From: Corynebacterium coyleae
GTDB lineage: Bacteria > Actinomycetota > Actinomycetes > Mycobacteriales > Mycobacteriaceae
Reading direction: 5' to 3'
Assembly: GCF_030408635.1 (NCBI RefSeq)
Contig: NZ_CP047198.1
Location: forward strand, 310,001 to 374,000
Length of the DNA: 64,000 bases
Part shown: one piece after another, positions 18,025 to 25,687 of the stretch
How positions within the stretch are numbered: position 1 is the stretch's first letter
Layout: the number at the start of each line of letters is the position of its first letter
Position numbers and translations under genes: made by a program
Notes under the pieces: model-generated
Told to the model about the DNA's origin: nothing
The model's database searches: none
What the model saw: only the letters and a program-made list of their open reading frames with translations

Positions 18025-18498
18025 ATGTCGCTCAAAGCTATCTGGGCCACGATCCAAACCGGCCTGGCCGGGGTCGGGGCTGTCATCGGCGCGTTCCTCT
18101 GAGGCCTCGACGGCCTGGTGTACGCGCTCATCGCCTTCGTCGTATTCGACTACATCACCGGCGTGCTCGCCGCGATCGCCGAACGCCGCGTCTCCTCAGC
18201 CATCGGATTCCGGGGCATCTCCCGCAAGATCCTCATCTTCACCCTGATCGGACTTGCCCACCTGCTCGACGTGCACGTCATCGGAACACCCGGAGCACTA
18301 CGCACCGCCACCGTCGTGTTCTACCTGTCCAACGAAGGCATCAGCCTGATCGAAAACGCCACCCGGCTCGGGCTGCCCGTACCAGCCCACATCCGCCGCG
18401 CCCTGGACCTGATCACCCGTGACGTAACAGGCAAACCCGACCTCGAACACCACCCCAACCAAACCACCACCTCAGCAGAAAAGGAGAACCTCTCATGA
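18025..18498 (+). pseudogene. Phage holin (toxin secretion/phage lysis holin family) with in-frame TGA
   Basis: A full-length 157-codon holin frame from ATG 18025 (GGGAAGGA upstream): MSLKAIWATIQTGLAG, a first membrane span, then a TGA at 18100-18102 (AFL-stop-GLDGLVYA), and on through ALIAFVVFDYITGVLAAIAE and the holin-4 signature IGFRGISRKILIFTLIGLAH. The frame is otherwise open to the TAA/ATG overlap with the amidase. A single base change in a TGG, CGA or GGA codon would explain the stop. Restart at the GTG at 18118 would lose the first span. Holins permeabilise the membrane to release endolysin; this one is probably dead. Confidence 0.75.
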
Positions 18499-19301
18499 AG
18501 AACTGGGCCACCCTCGAAGCCGACGAAAACCGGCTGATGAACAAGCACTACAGTGCCGGGCGAAGCGGCCGGAAGATCAACAAGGTCATCATCCACCACA
18601 ACGCAGGCAACCTCACCATCAAATCCATCTGGGACGTGTGGCAAACCCGCCAAGCATCCGCCCACTACCAGGTCGACTCCAACGGCCGGATCGGCCAGCT
18701 CGTGTGGGACCGCGACACCGCCTGGCACGCAGGCAACTGGGACGCCAACACCACCTCCATCGGCATCGAACACGCCGACATCTCAAGCAACCCGTGGCAG
18801 ATCTCCGCCAAGTGCTTGGAGGAAGGCGCGCATCTGACCGCAGCCGTCTGCAAGTACTACGGCCTCGGCCGACCCCAGTGGGGAAAGAACGTGTTCGGCC
18901 ATAAGCATTTTTCGCCAACCGAATGCCCAGCCTCACTCGCAGGTACACAGCACGCCGCATATATGGCGCGTGCCCAATACTGGTACGACCAGATGACCGG
19001 CAAGGCTCTCGCACCCAAGCCCTCCGCCAACATCGACGCCCTCGCCGACGCGGTCATCCGAGGCGAGTACGGCAACGGCAATGAGCGCAAGCGCCGCCTC
19101 GGGGCGAATTATGCGGCCGTCCAGAAGCGCGTCAACGAGAAACTCGCAGGCAAAACCCCGGCCAAGCCCTCCGTCAACATCGATGCGCTGGCAGACGCTG
19201 TGATTCGCGGCGAGTATGGCAATGGTGACGAACGTAAACGCCGCCTTGGTGCGAACTATGCCGCCGTCCAAGCACGTGTGAATCAGAAACTCGGCTACTA
19301 A
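18495..19301 (+). CDS. Phage endolysin: N-acetylmuramoyl-L-alanine amidase with two CW_7 repeats
   Basis: A 268-residue lysin. Residues 20-150 are an amidase_2/PGRP fold with zinc ligands in VIIHHNAG and near FGHKHFSPTECP, and the SIGIEHA segment. Residues about 178-265 hold two copies of a 40-residue repeat (IDALADAVIRGEYGNG, then ERKRRLGANYAAVQ and RVNEKL), the Cpl-7/CW_7 cell-wall binding domain. It cuts the amide link between MurNAc and the stem peptide. Overlaps the holin by 4 bases. A C-terminal near-duplicate lies at 22704-23127, showing two prophage modules of the same type. Appears intact. Confidence 0.92.
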   Translation: MKNWATLEADENRLMNKHYSAGRSGRKINKVIIHHNAGNLTIKSIWDVWQTRQASAHYQVDSNGRIGQLVWDRDTAWHAGNWDANTTSIGIEHADISSNPWQISAKCLEEGAHLTAAVCKYYGLGRPQWGKNVFGHKHFSPTECPASLAGTQHAAYMARAQYWYDQMTGKALAPKPSANIDALADAVIRGEYGNGNERKRRLGANYAAVQKRVNEKLAGKTPAKPSVNIDALADAVIRGEYGNGDERKRRLGANYAAVQARVNQKLGY

Positions 19302-19328
19302 CCCCAACCAACGATCCGCTGACTACTA

Positions 19329-19373
19329 GGCCCCGCTGCTGCCTCGCTTCGAGGTGGTGGCGGGGCCATTTTT
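19329..19373 (+). terminator. Terminator after the amidase gene
   Basis: GGCCCCGC...GCGGGGCC with a further pairing CCTCG/CGAGG inside, followed by ATTTTTC. A similar hairpin follows the second amidase copy at 23148-23189. Confidence 0.8.
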
Positions 19374-19378
19374 CGTGT

Positions 19379-20290
19379 CTATAGGCCGGTGGTAGCGGCT
19401 TTCAGTTCGGCTTGTTCGAGGTCACGCAGTGTAATGCCATCACTGGTTTTCCAGTAGACCTTGCCTGATGTGGATGAGCCAGTGAGGAAGTCCGAGGCGG
19501 CCGACGGAGACGTAAACAAGGTGTCGCGCATCAGCACGCCGCTGTCACTGATTCGGTCGGCGAATTTTTCTCGGTTCTTGCGCGCTGATTCTGGTGCTGA
19601 GTGGGTCATGTCTGCCCGCAGTTGTGCACCTTTCAGGATGACGAATCCGTCGGTGGTCTGCCGCCCGCTACCAGTTGCGCCAGCCGAGTTCAGAAACAGC
19701 AACGGTTCCACGCTCGGGAGCGCTGTTTCAGAGGAAGTTTGTGTGGCGGCTTTTGCGTCGTCGACGGCATCAAAAACCCGGTAGCCCAGCGAACCGATGA
19801 GGATTTTCGCTGTGGAGATGAACTCATCAAGCGCGGCTTTCTTTTCCTCAGTCACATTGCCCGGGGACGGGTCGTTGCTGTTGACAGCCTTGACCCGGTC
19901 AGCTGCCAAGGCTTGCTGGTAAAAGGCGTTTTCCAGATAGGAAATCTCGGTGGGGCCGAAGGAGTTATCTGAATCGATGATCAAAATTGCGTGGGTGAAA
20001 TAGTCCAGTTTCTCTTCACCCAGATGTTCAGCTACCCGGGCCAGCACGCCGTTACCGTTCTTGCGTTCGCGAGCCTGCCCAACGTAGAGCAGCTCCTCGC
20101 CGGTTTCGGTGTCAGTGCCGAACAGCAAGTAGATGCCGGTCTGTGCAAGCTCGGGGCGATCCTTTGATCGGGTGATCTCCGTGCGGGGGATCAGGTAAAC
20201 CTTGCCCACCCAGTTATCCAACGAGCATTTGATTCGCCCGTTAGGTGAGCCGTCCATCAAGAACAGCTGCACAGTCCTTGGTGCCACCAC
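19379..20290 (-). CDS. GIY-YIG nuclease family protein with DUF4357-like C-terminus
   Basis: 303 residues from a GTG with AAGGAGG 6 bases upstream (longer frames lack a ribosome-binding site). Residues about 40-120 carry a GIY-YIG-type fold (TGIYLLFGTD, ELLYVGQARERKNGNG, with catalytic-type Arg, then VARVAEHLG and EISYLENAFYQQA). The last about 100 residues (DGFVILKGAQLRADMTHSAP, then LFTSPSAASDFLTGSSTSGK and VYWKTSDGITLRDLE) match DUF4357. Such proteins occur as solitary cargo in mobile elements and may have a defence role. It is inserted in reverse between amidase and zinc-finger genes of the phage module, so it looks like a phage cargo gene. Confidence 0.8.
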   Translation of the reverse strand: MVAPRTVQLFLMDGSPNGRIKCSLDNWVGKVYLIPRTEITRSKDRPELAQTGIYLLFGTDTETGEELLYVGQARERKNGNGVLARVAEHLGEEKLDYFTHAILIIDSDNSFGPTEISYLENAFYQQALAADRVKAVNSNDPSPGNVTEEKKAALDEFISTAKILIGSLGYRVFDAVDDAKAATQTSSETALPSVEPLLFLNSAGATGSGRQTTDGFVILKGAQLRADMTHSAPESARKNREKFADRISDSGVLMRDTLFTSPSAASDFLTGSSTSGKVYWKTSDGITLRDLEQAELKAATTGL

Positions 20291-20433
20291 GAGCCACCTC
20301 CTTGTCACCAACACCTACGAATACACCTCAAGACTATTCGCTGCCAGATTCTCGCGGGTCGTTTCTCGAAAAGCGTCCATGGACTAAACACATCCGCACT
20401 CGTCGGCAGTGGAGTGAAAGGACGGTGTGTTCA

Positions 20434-20817
20434 ATGACTCCACTGACAATCCGGCGGATCACGAACCTGAGGGCCGCAGGCTGGGGATATAAGTCCATTG
20501 CTGCCTTCTGCGGATTGACCCGCGATCAGGTGCGCTCGTGTTGTCTTCGTTACGAGCTCACTCAAGGCTCACCGGAGTGCAAGCGTGTGTGCGCCTGGTG
20601 CGGCAGGGCTCTAGAGGGAAGAACCGGGCGGGCCAGATTCTGCACGCCGACGTGCCGGTGGGCTTCCTGGCAACACAAGCAGAACGAACGCGGTCAGCGC
20701 CAGGCAACCTGTCTGGGCTGTGGAAACGCGTTCTCTCGGATCAAGCAAAGCCAGAAGTACTGCTCGCACGCCTGCTATGCGCGCACTCGGTTCGGGACTC
20801 GCGGAGGGCGCAGGTGA
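20434..20817 (+). CDS. Small helix-turn-helix plus zinc-ribbon protein, phage module 1
   Basis: A 127-residue basic protein with GAAAGGA before the ATG. Residues 1-40 form an HTH (IRRITNLRAAGWGYKSIAAF, then CGLTRDQVRSCCLRY); the rest holds two CxxC-type zinc knuckles (VCAWCGRAL...RFCTPTC and TCLGCGNAF...KYCSHACY) and a basic end RFGTRGGRR. A paralogue at 23609-24019 has the same plan and the same end and lies just upstream of a serine recombinase pair. The conserved place suggests a DNA-binding regulator or directionality factor of recombination; that role is inference. Confidence 0.7.
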   Translation: MTPLTIRRITNLRAAGWGYKSIAAFCGLTRDQVRSCCLRYELTQGSPECKRVCAWCGRALEGRTGRARFCTPTCRWASWQHKQNERGQRQATCLGCGNAFSRIKQSQKYCSHACYARTRFGTRGGRR

Positions 20818-21017
20818 TCGCCCACCCGCTTCTGGACAAGCCCGACAAGATGGCTGACACCACGGCATTCGCCCGCGAACTCGGCTTCCTCATCGACCGT
20901 GCCCGCCTTCACGCGCTAGGTGAGAACGGCCACATGGACGCCGATGAGAAAGCTCGACTCGAGGCCGCTCTCATCGACCTTTGCCAGCCGGTGTACACCG
21001 TGAAGCAGTCGGCCTGA
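20814..21017 (+). CDS. Hypothetical small protein, phage module 1
   Basis: 67 residues from a GTG overlapping the preceding stop (GTGA). It contains FARELGFLIDRARLHALGEN and DEKARLEAALIDLCQPVY, all-helical and acidic. It occupies the same slot as the 71-residue gene at 24016-24231 in module 2. In module 1 the recombinase genes that should follow are missing; an IS3 fragment begins within 70 bases. Confidence 0.55.
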   Translation: MIAHPLLDKPDKMADTTAFARELGFLIDRARLHALGENGHMDADEKARLEAALIDLCQPVYTVKQSA

Positions 21018-21300
21018 TCGACTGGATAAATAACGGTTTTAGAGCGTGTATGGACGTGACCAAGGAGGAACAAAACTCGGGGCACTTCAGGTTGATTCCG
21101 AGTTCGGCAGACGGGGCCTTTAGAGAAAGGGCCTCGTTATCTTCGTAGAGAGCCAAGGCATTACGTTTGAACTCTTCGGAGTACCTAGGCATGGCGGTAG
21201 ATTACCTTTCTTCCCAACCCGACAGGGTTGAATATCAGGTGTCTACCCCACGGGGGTCAGATCCTTCTACGGTCAATCCTGCTTTCACGGCTTCCTCGGT
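21018..21300 (-). mobile_element. IS3-family element fragment (orfA start and terminal region)
   Basis: On the minus strand from 21192: MPRYSEEFKRNALALYEDNE then ALSLKAPSAELGIN, the helix-turn-helix start of an IS3 OrfA of the corynebacterial type, after which the frame loses homology (about 21080). The outer end near 21240-21262 (TGTCTACCCCACGGGGGTCA) looks like the IS terminus. Only about 200 bases remain, so it is a scar of deletion. Confidence 0.65.
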
Positions 21301-21309
21301 CAGGATGAA

Positions 21310-21328
21310 TTAGGGTAGCCTATCTTTG
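21310..21328. promoter_or_regulatory. Probable DtxR/IdeR iron box
   Basis: TTAGGGTAGCCTATCTTTG matches the DtxR consensus at 14 of 19 positions with an intact core TAGCCTA. It lies about 70 bases before the alpha/beta hydrolase start. Confidence 0.6.
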
Positions 21329-21398
21329 TCTGTGTGAGCGGCGTTGGTATGATCACGCCCTTCGAGCCCACACCGGTCACCGCGAGAAAGGCACACCT

Positions 21399-22268
21399 AT
21401 GCAGCCGATGCCCACCCGTGATGTGGTCGTGACTCCTGACGGTAGACGCTTAGCATCGATCAGCCTCGGCGAGGGGCCGCGTTTGGTCGTGTGTGAGGCT
21501 GGCCTGGGGATGAGCGCACACTACTGGATTCCGGTCATGCGCCACCTTGCGCCCCACTGCCGCGTGGTCGCCTATAACCGAGCGGGCATCGGCGACAGCG
21601 ATCCGGATCCAGCTACGCGGAAACTGCAACGACTCGCTAACGACCTAGCGTGTGTCGTTAAAGCTCAATCTTACGAGTCTGTCGTCCTCGTCGGACATAG
21701 CTGGGGCGGTCCCATCGTACGTACTGCACAGGGCATGTCGGCGGGCCGCATCGAGCGCGTCGCAGGACTTGTGCTCGTCGATCCAAGCGATGAACACCTC
21801 TTGGATAAGTTCCGCCCGCTGTCCTTGGCCCTGCAGCGCCTGAGTCTAGTGTCGCTTGCTCGGCTGCGGTTGCTTTCTGCGATGTACACCCCCATTCTCC
21901 GAGGGCTGCCGCCGGACGTGATGACACGAGTGCTTCAGGACTCTACGACCGTTTCAGCAGCACGTGAGGCCGCTGCCGAATTGCGATCGTTGCGTACTGG
22001 TCTCGCGCAGCTAGCAACCGACGATCAGCACTACGGCTCTCCCGTGACCGTGATCAGTGGCGCCCAAGCGATGGTCGGCGAGAGCGAAAAGATGCGTGCG
22101 GCAATCCGCGAGGCCCACCACTTATCTGCCGCTCGGACAGCAAGTGCCCAGCTCATCGTGGCACGTGATTCTGGTCACGCCATCCCGATTACGGAGCCGG
22201 AGGTGGTCGCTCGCGCGGCTCTCGCTCTCTTTGATCGGGACCACTTCGCAGCAGACCTCAACCGTTGA
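21399..22268 (+). CDS. Alpha/beta hydrolase, probably iron-regulated
   Basis: A 289-residue alpha/beta hydrolase. The strand-turn-helix VVLVGHSWGGPIV holds the nucleophile serine (GHSWGG) at about residue 105; the oxyanion side is near CEAGLGMSAHYWIPVMRHLA; a late histidine sits in RDSGHAIPI at about residue 263, and an acidic residue near VTVISGAQ completes the usual triad region. It resembles proline iminopeptidase/haloperoxidase-type enzymes; the substrate is unknown. With an iron box upstream and a small membrane protein gene downstream it may hydrolyse a ferric siderophore or its ester; that is inference. Confidence 0.78.
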   Translation: MQPMPTRDVVVTPDGRRLASISLGEGPRLVVCEAGLGMSAHYWIPVMRHLAPHCRVVAYNRAGIGDSDPDPATRKLQRLANDLACVVKAQSYESVVLVGHSWGGPIVRTAQGMSAGRIERVAGLVLVDPSDEHLLDKFRPLSLALQRLSLVSLARLRLLSAMYTPILRGLPPDVMTRVLQDSTTVSAAREAAAELRSLRTGLAQLATDDQHYGSPVTVISGAQAMVGESEKMRAAIREAHHLSAARTASAQLIVARDSGHAIPITEPEVVARAALALFDRDHFAADLNR

Positions 22269-22451
22269 GCTCATCGCAACCTTGGCACGTCTATTACAGG
22301 AAGCACGAGCCGGCGTCCCTCATCGTCACATCGTGGCCACGGTGGACGCCACACTGGTATCCTCCGCTATCGTTCAGCCACCAGATATCCCGGGGCCAAT
22401 GCCCCGAGGAAACATCTAATCTAACGGGCCTGGCCCACTCAAGGAGAGCTA
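22269..22451. other. Gap between hydrolase and small membrane protein gene
   Basis: No clear gene. A frame just after the hydrolase stop (ATLARLLQEARAGVPHRHIV then ATVDATLVSSAIVQPPDI) looks protein-like but has no start signal; it may be leftover coding sequence in another phase. AAGGAGAG at 22441-22448 serves the next gene. Confidence 0.35.
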
Positions 22452-22703
22452 ATGAAGAAGGCAATTTGGCTTGCCGTGCTATACACCGCGGTGATGGGTG
22501 CAGGGAAGGCCTACGTCAAAAACGTCAAGGGCGTGGGGTACTCCGACCCTGGGTTCCTGGAACATTTTTCTGGATCCTGCTCGGGTTGGCGACGGCCACC
22601 GTACTTTACACCGTAGTGTTCCGTAACGACGCGAAGATTCCTTTCAACCAGAATCGCCGTTGGGCAATGTACGCCGTCGTCATGGTTCCACTCATTGTAT
22701 CGC
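22452..22703 (+). pseudogene. Small membrane protein gene, frameshifted and cut
   Basis: A strong ribosome-binding site AAGGAGAG precedes ATG 22452, giving MKKAIWLAVLYTAVMGAGKA (one span) and YVKNVKG. The reading then has to change frame at about 22555-22565 to continue as GTFFWILLGLATATVLYTVV and RWAMYAVVMVPLIVSL, two more spans. The sequence then passes into an amidase fragment at about 22704. It was probably the hydrolase's operon partner in an iron-related locus before the second phage module joined here. Confidence 0.5.
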
Positions 22704-23127
22704 TTCCACCGAATGCCCGGCCTCGCTCGCAGGCTCCCAGCATGCGGCCTACATGGCACGCGCCCAGTACTGGTACGACCGCATGAGCGGCACCAAGCCC
22801 GCCCCGACACCACCGGCAAAGCCCACACCGCCCGCACCCAAGCCCTCCGTCAACATCGACGCTCTGGCTGATGCGGTGATCCGAGGCGAGTACGGCAACG
22901 GGGACGAGCGCAAGCGCCGACTCGGAGCCAACTACACTGCCGTGCAAAAGCGCGTCAACGAAAAGCTCACCGGTGGTAGCCCCGCCAAGCCCTCCGTCAA
23001 CATCGATGCCCTGGCTGATGCGGTGATCCGTGGAGACTATGGCAACGGTGAGGAACGCAAGCGTCGCCTCGGAGCCAACTACGCGGCCGTGCAAAAACGC
23101 GTCAACGACAAGCTCGGCATCAGCTAA
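22704..23127 (+). pseudogene. Second phage amidase, C-terminal fragment
   Basis: The frame STECPASLAGSQHAAYMARA matches the intact amidase (18495-19301) from about residue 135 onward and continues with a longer Pro-rich linker (PAPTPPAKPTPPAPKPS) and two CW_7 repeats ending VNDKLGIS. The catalytic front is absent, so it cannot act as a lysin. It marks a second, related prophage module fused to the iron locus. Nucleotide differences from copy 1 are spread along the sequence, so it is a homologue rather than a fresh duplication. Confidence 0.8.
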
Positions 23128-23147
23128 CCCACGCGAAATCAACCCTT

Positions 23148-23189
23148 GGCCCCGTCATCACCTTCATCGAGGTGGTGGCGGGGCCTTTT
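23148..23189 (+). terminator. Terminator after amidase fragment
   Basis: GGCCCCG...CGGGGCC with inner ACCT/AGGT pairing, followed by TTTT. Confidence 0.75.
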
Positions 23190-23210
23190 CTGCGTTTGCG
23201 CAGCTGGTGT

Positions 23211-23399
23211 TTACCGCGTGTCTTCGAACGGGTCGATGACGGACTGCACTCCACAGCTCGGGCAGATGAACGCGATACGGATGCCTTCACCTTCGCCCGC
23301 AATAAACGGGTCAGGGACACAATCTGAGCCGCATTCTGAACAGGTTCAGTACGACTGGTCGTCGACAAACACCGGGAGTTCACCGTCGTCGTCAGTCAT
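23211..23399 (-). pseudogene. Small zinc-ribbon protein with in-frame TGA
   Basis: From ATG 23399 the frame reads MTDDDGELPVFVDDQSY, a TGA, then TCSECGSDCVPDPFIAGEGE and IAFICPSCGVQSVIDPFEDT before the final stop. Two CxxC pairs (CSEC, CPSC) mark a zinc ribbon of about 62 residues. One base change (for example from TGG) would explain the stop. It lies in reverse between amidase and zinc-finger genes, the same slot as the GIY-YIG gene in module 1. Confidence 0.5.
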
Positions 23400-23608
23400 C
23401 CTCACCCGCCCTTGCTCTGTCACGGTTCACACGTCGATCGCTCCACATTGTGAATTGAGCAAAGAATAGCCGCCTTATCCGAATAGAGGCGCAAACCCAG
23501 CCACGGGTGCGAACGCGGCAGGGAGCATTGTTTCTGCTGTCCGGTTTCGTCTGGTGCAACCGGCGTATAGGCGACCACCTTTCGCCTCGTTGCCAGGAGG
23601 GCCTGCTC

Positions 23609-24019
23609 ATGGCTCTGAACCAGACTGATCGCCATCACATCCAGATGATGCGCGCTGCAGGAGTTGCCTACTCTCGTATCGCCGCGCACCTGGATCTCAC
23701 CGCCAACAGTGTCAAGACCTATTGTCTGCGACACGGCATCACCGTCGATCCTGCCGTTGAGCAGGTCACGGACCCAGTTGGAGTGTGGTGCTTGCACTGC
23801 TGCAAGCCAATCGAGCTCCGGCAAGGATCGAAGTTCTGCTCCACTGCCTGTCGACGAGCCTGGTGGGCCACCCACCGAACCGTGGTCACCGAAGAACTGG
23901 TCTGCGCGAACTGCCACCGACAGGTCACTGTTACTCGCACGAGCCAGGTGAAACGCAAGTACTGCTGCCACCCGTGCTACATCCAGCACCGCTTCAACAC
24001 ACGTGGCGGTAAACGATGA
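23609..24019 (+). CDS. Small helix-turn-helix plus zinc-ribbon protein, phage module 2
   Basis: A 136-residue protein with AGGAGG upstream. The N-terminal HTH (DRHHIQMMRAAGVAYSRIAA, then HLDLTANSVKTYCLRHGI) is followed by two zinc knuckles (VWCLHCCKPI...KFCSTACR and VCANCHRQV...KYCCHPCY) and the end RFNTRGGKR. It is a paralogue of 20434-20817. It starts a run of four tightly packed genes (this, a 71-residue protein and two serine recombinases), so co-transcription is likely. A DNA-binding accessory or directionality role in recombination is plausible but unproven. Confidence 0.7.
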   Translation: MALNQTDRHHIQMMRAAGVAYSRIAAHLDLTANSVKTYCLRHGITVDPAVEQVTDPVGVWCLHCCKPIELRQGSKFCSTACRRAWWATHRTVVTEELVCANCHRQVTVTRTSQVKRKYCCHPCYIQHRFNTRGGKR

Positions 24020-24231
24020 ACATGGCAGCCGAGCTGACGGCTCATCACCAGCTCACGCAGGTCAAGAAGCTTCTCGAACGCGGCATCCTCACCCCACGCG
24101 AAGCCATCACCGTCTGCCAGCGCCTCGACGCCCCCGATGCGCCGCTGGCCGCCCTACAAAGAGCCTGTTTCGTTGACTATCTCGAGGGTTTGAGTGATGT
24201 ATGGATACAACCTGAAACCCTGTCTGACTAG
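24016..24231 (+). CDS. Small helical protein upstream of recombinases
   Basis: 71 residues, ATG overlapping the preceding stop by 4 bases. The middle LTQVKKLLERGILTPREAIT resembles SHOCT-like helical hairpins that often precede serine recombinases in phage and ICE ends. No catalytic motif is visible. It may assist or regulate the recombinases made from the same transcript. Confidence 0.6.
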   Translation: MNMAAELTAHHQLTQVKKLLERGILTPREAITVCQRLDAPDAPLAALQRACFVDYLEGLSDVWIQPETLSD

Positions 24232-24241
24232 GAGAAATACC

Positions 24242-25687
24242 TTGAAGAGAATGGAGCAAATCACCCCGCCACCGATCAGCACTTCTCCGCTTGTGAAAGT
24301 GGCAGCGTATGCCCGCATCAGCATGGAAACCGAGCGCACACCGCTGAGTTTGTCCACCCAAGTTTCCTACTACCAGCAACTCATTCACGACACTCCTGGC
24401 TGGACGTTCGCCGGAGTGTTCGCCGATTCTGGAATCTCTGGAACCACCACGCATCGCCCCCAGTTCCAAGAACTGCTGACCCTCGCCCGGAAAGGGGCAA
24501 TCGACCTGATCCTCACCAAGTCGATCTCGCGCTTCGCTCGCAACACCGTCGACCTGCTCGAAACCGTTCGCGAACTCAAAGACCTCGGGGTGGAGGTGCG
24601 CTTCGAAAAAGAGAACATCTCCTCAACCAGCGCTGACGGAGAACTCATGCTCACCCTGCTGGCCTCTTTCGCGCAGGCAGAATCAGAGCAAATCAGCCAA
24701 AACGTGAAGTGGCGCATTTGGAAAGGCTTCGAAGAAGGCAAAGCGAACGGCTTCCACTTGTACGGTTATACCGACTCCGCTGACGGCACCGACGTGCAGA
24801 TCATCGAAGAAGAAGCAGCCGTGGTGCGTTGGATCTTCGCCCAGTACATGAAGAAGACCTCGTGCGAAAAGATGGCCGCGCAGCTCATCGCTGACGGTAG
24901 GGTTCCGCACCTGGCTGATAACAAGATGCCCGGCGAATGGGTCCGTCACATCCTGAAGAACCCGCACTACACCGGCGACCTCCTGTTGGGCCGTTGGTCG
25001 ACTCCGGAAGGCAGGCCTGGACGAGCAGTACGCAACACCGGCCAGTTGCCGCAATACCTGGTGGAAAACGCGATCCCCGCGATCATCGACCGCGACACCT
25101 TCACCGCTGTACAAACCGAGATCGCTCGACGTCGCGAGCTCGGTGCCCGCGCGAATTGGTCCATCGAAACTGTGGCGTTGACGTCGAAGATCAAATGCGT
25201 GTCCTGCGATTGCTCGTTTGTGCGCAACGTACGCAATCCGAAAACCCAAAACTCGATCTCCACCGAGCACTGGATCTGCACCGAACGCAAGAAAGGCCGC
25301 AAAACCGGATGCGACACCTGCGAGATCTCTGACACGGCACTCAAAGGCTTCATCGCGCGAGTCCTGGGTATCGATACCTTCGACCAAGAGGTGTTCAACG
25401 AGCGTATCGACCACATCGAAGTGCAGGGAAAAGACCATTACACGTTTCATTACACCGATGGCACCAGCAGCTCGCACACGTGGCGACCAAACCTGAAGAA
25501 GAGCTCGTGGACCCCAGCAAGAAAAGCCGCCTGGGGCGAACTCGTGCGTGCCCGCTGGGCCGAAGCCAAAAGGCTCGGGTTGGACAACCCACGGCAAGCA
25601 CCAACACCACCAGAAGCATTGGTGAAGTACCGGGCCGTGGCCAAGGCAGAGGCTGAGCGCCTGCGCGCCGAGCGAGGCGAACGCTAA
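24242..25687 (+). CDS. Large serine recombinase 1
   Basis: About 481 residues. The start is taken as TTG 24242 with AGGAGA 6 bases upstream. The N-terminal resolvase domain has the active serine in YARISMETE, then FADSGISGTTTHRPQFQ and ILTKSISRFARNTVDLL with catalytic arginines. The recombinase domain follows (about 165-300: RIWKGFEEGKANGF, VRHILKNPHYTGDLLLG), then a zinc ribbon (IKCVSCDC...GCDTC). It performs site-specific integration or excision with a 2-base crossover. It is directly followed by recombinase 2 with no gap. Either may have inserted the 26.8 kb block, or they may belong to the nested prophage. Confidence 0.9.
   Translation: MKRMEQITPPPISTSPLVKVAAYARISMETERTPLSLSTQVSYYQQLIHDTPGWTFAGVFADSGISGTTTHRPQFQELLTLARKGAIDLILTKSISRFARNTVDLLETVRELKDLGVEVRFEKENISSTSADGELMLTLLASFAQAESEQISQNVKWRIWKGFEEGKANGFHLYGYTDSADGTDVQIIEEEAAVVRWIFAQYMKKTSCEKMAAQLIADGRVPHLADNKMPGEWVRHILKNPHYTGDLLLGRWSTPEGRPGRAVRNTGQLPQYLVENAIPAIIDRDTFTAVQTEIARRRELGARANWSIETVALTSKIKCVSCDCSFVRNVRNPKTQNSISTEHWICTERKKGRKTGCDTCEISDTALKGFIARVLGIDTFDQEVFNERIDHIEVQGKDHYTFHYTDGTSSSHTWRPNLKKSSWTPARKAAWGELVRARWAEAKRLGLDNPRQAPTPPEALVKYRAVAKAEAERLRAERGER

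Noticed and set aside
18025-23399. TGA read as tryptophan (recoded phage)
   Set aside because: Only two isolated TGA codons were seen, and the long Dit, Tal and amidase genes use TGG and stop normally, so nonsense mutation is simpler.
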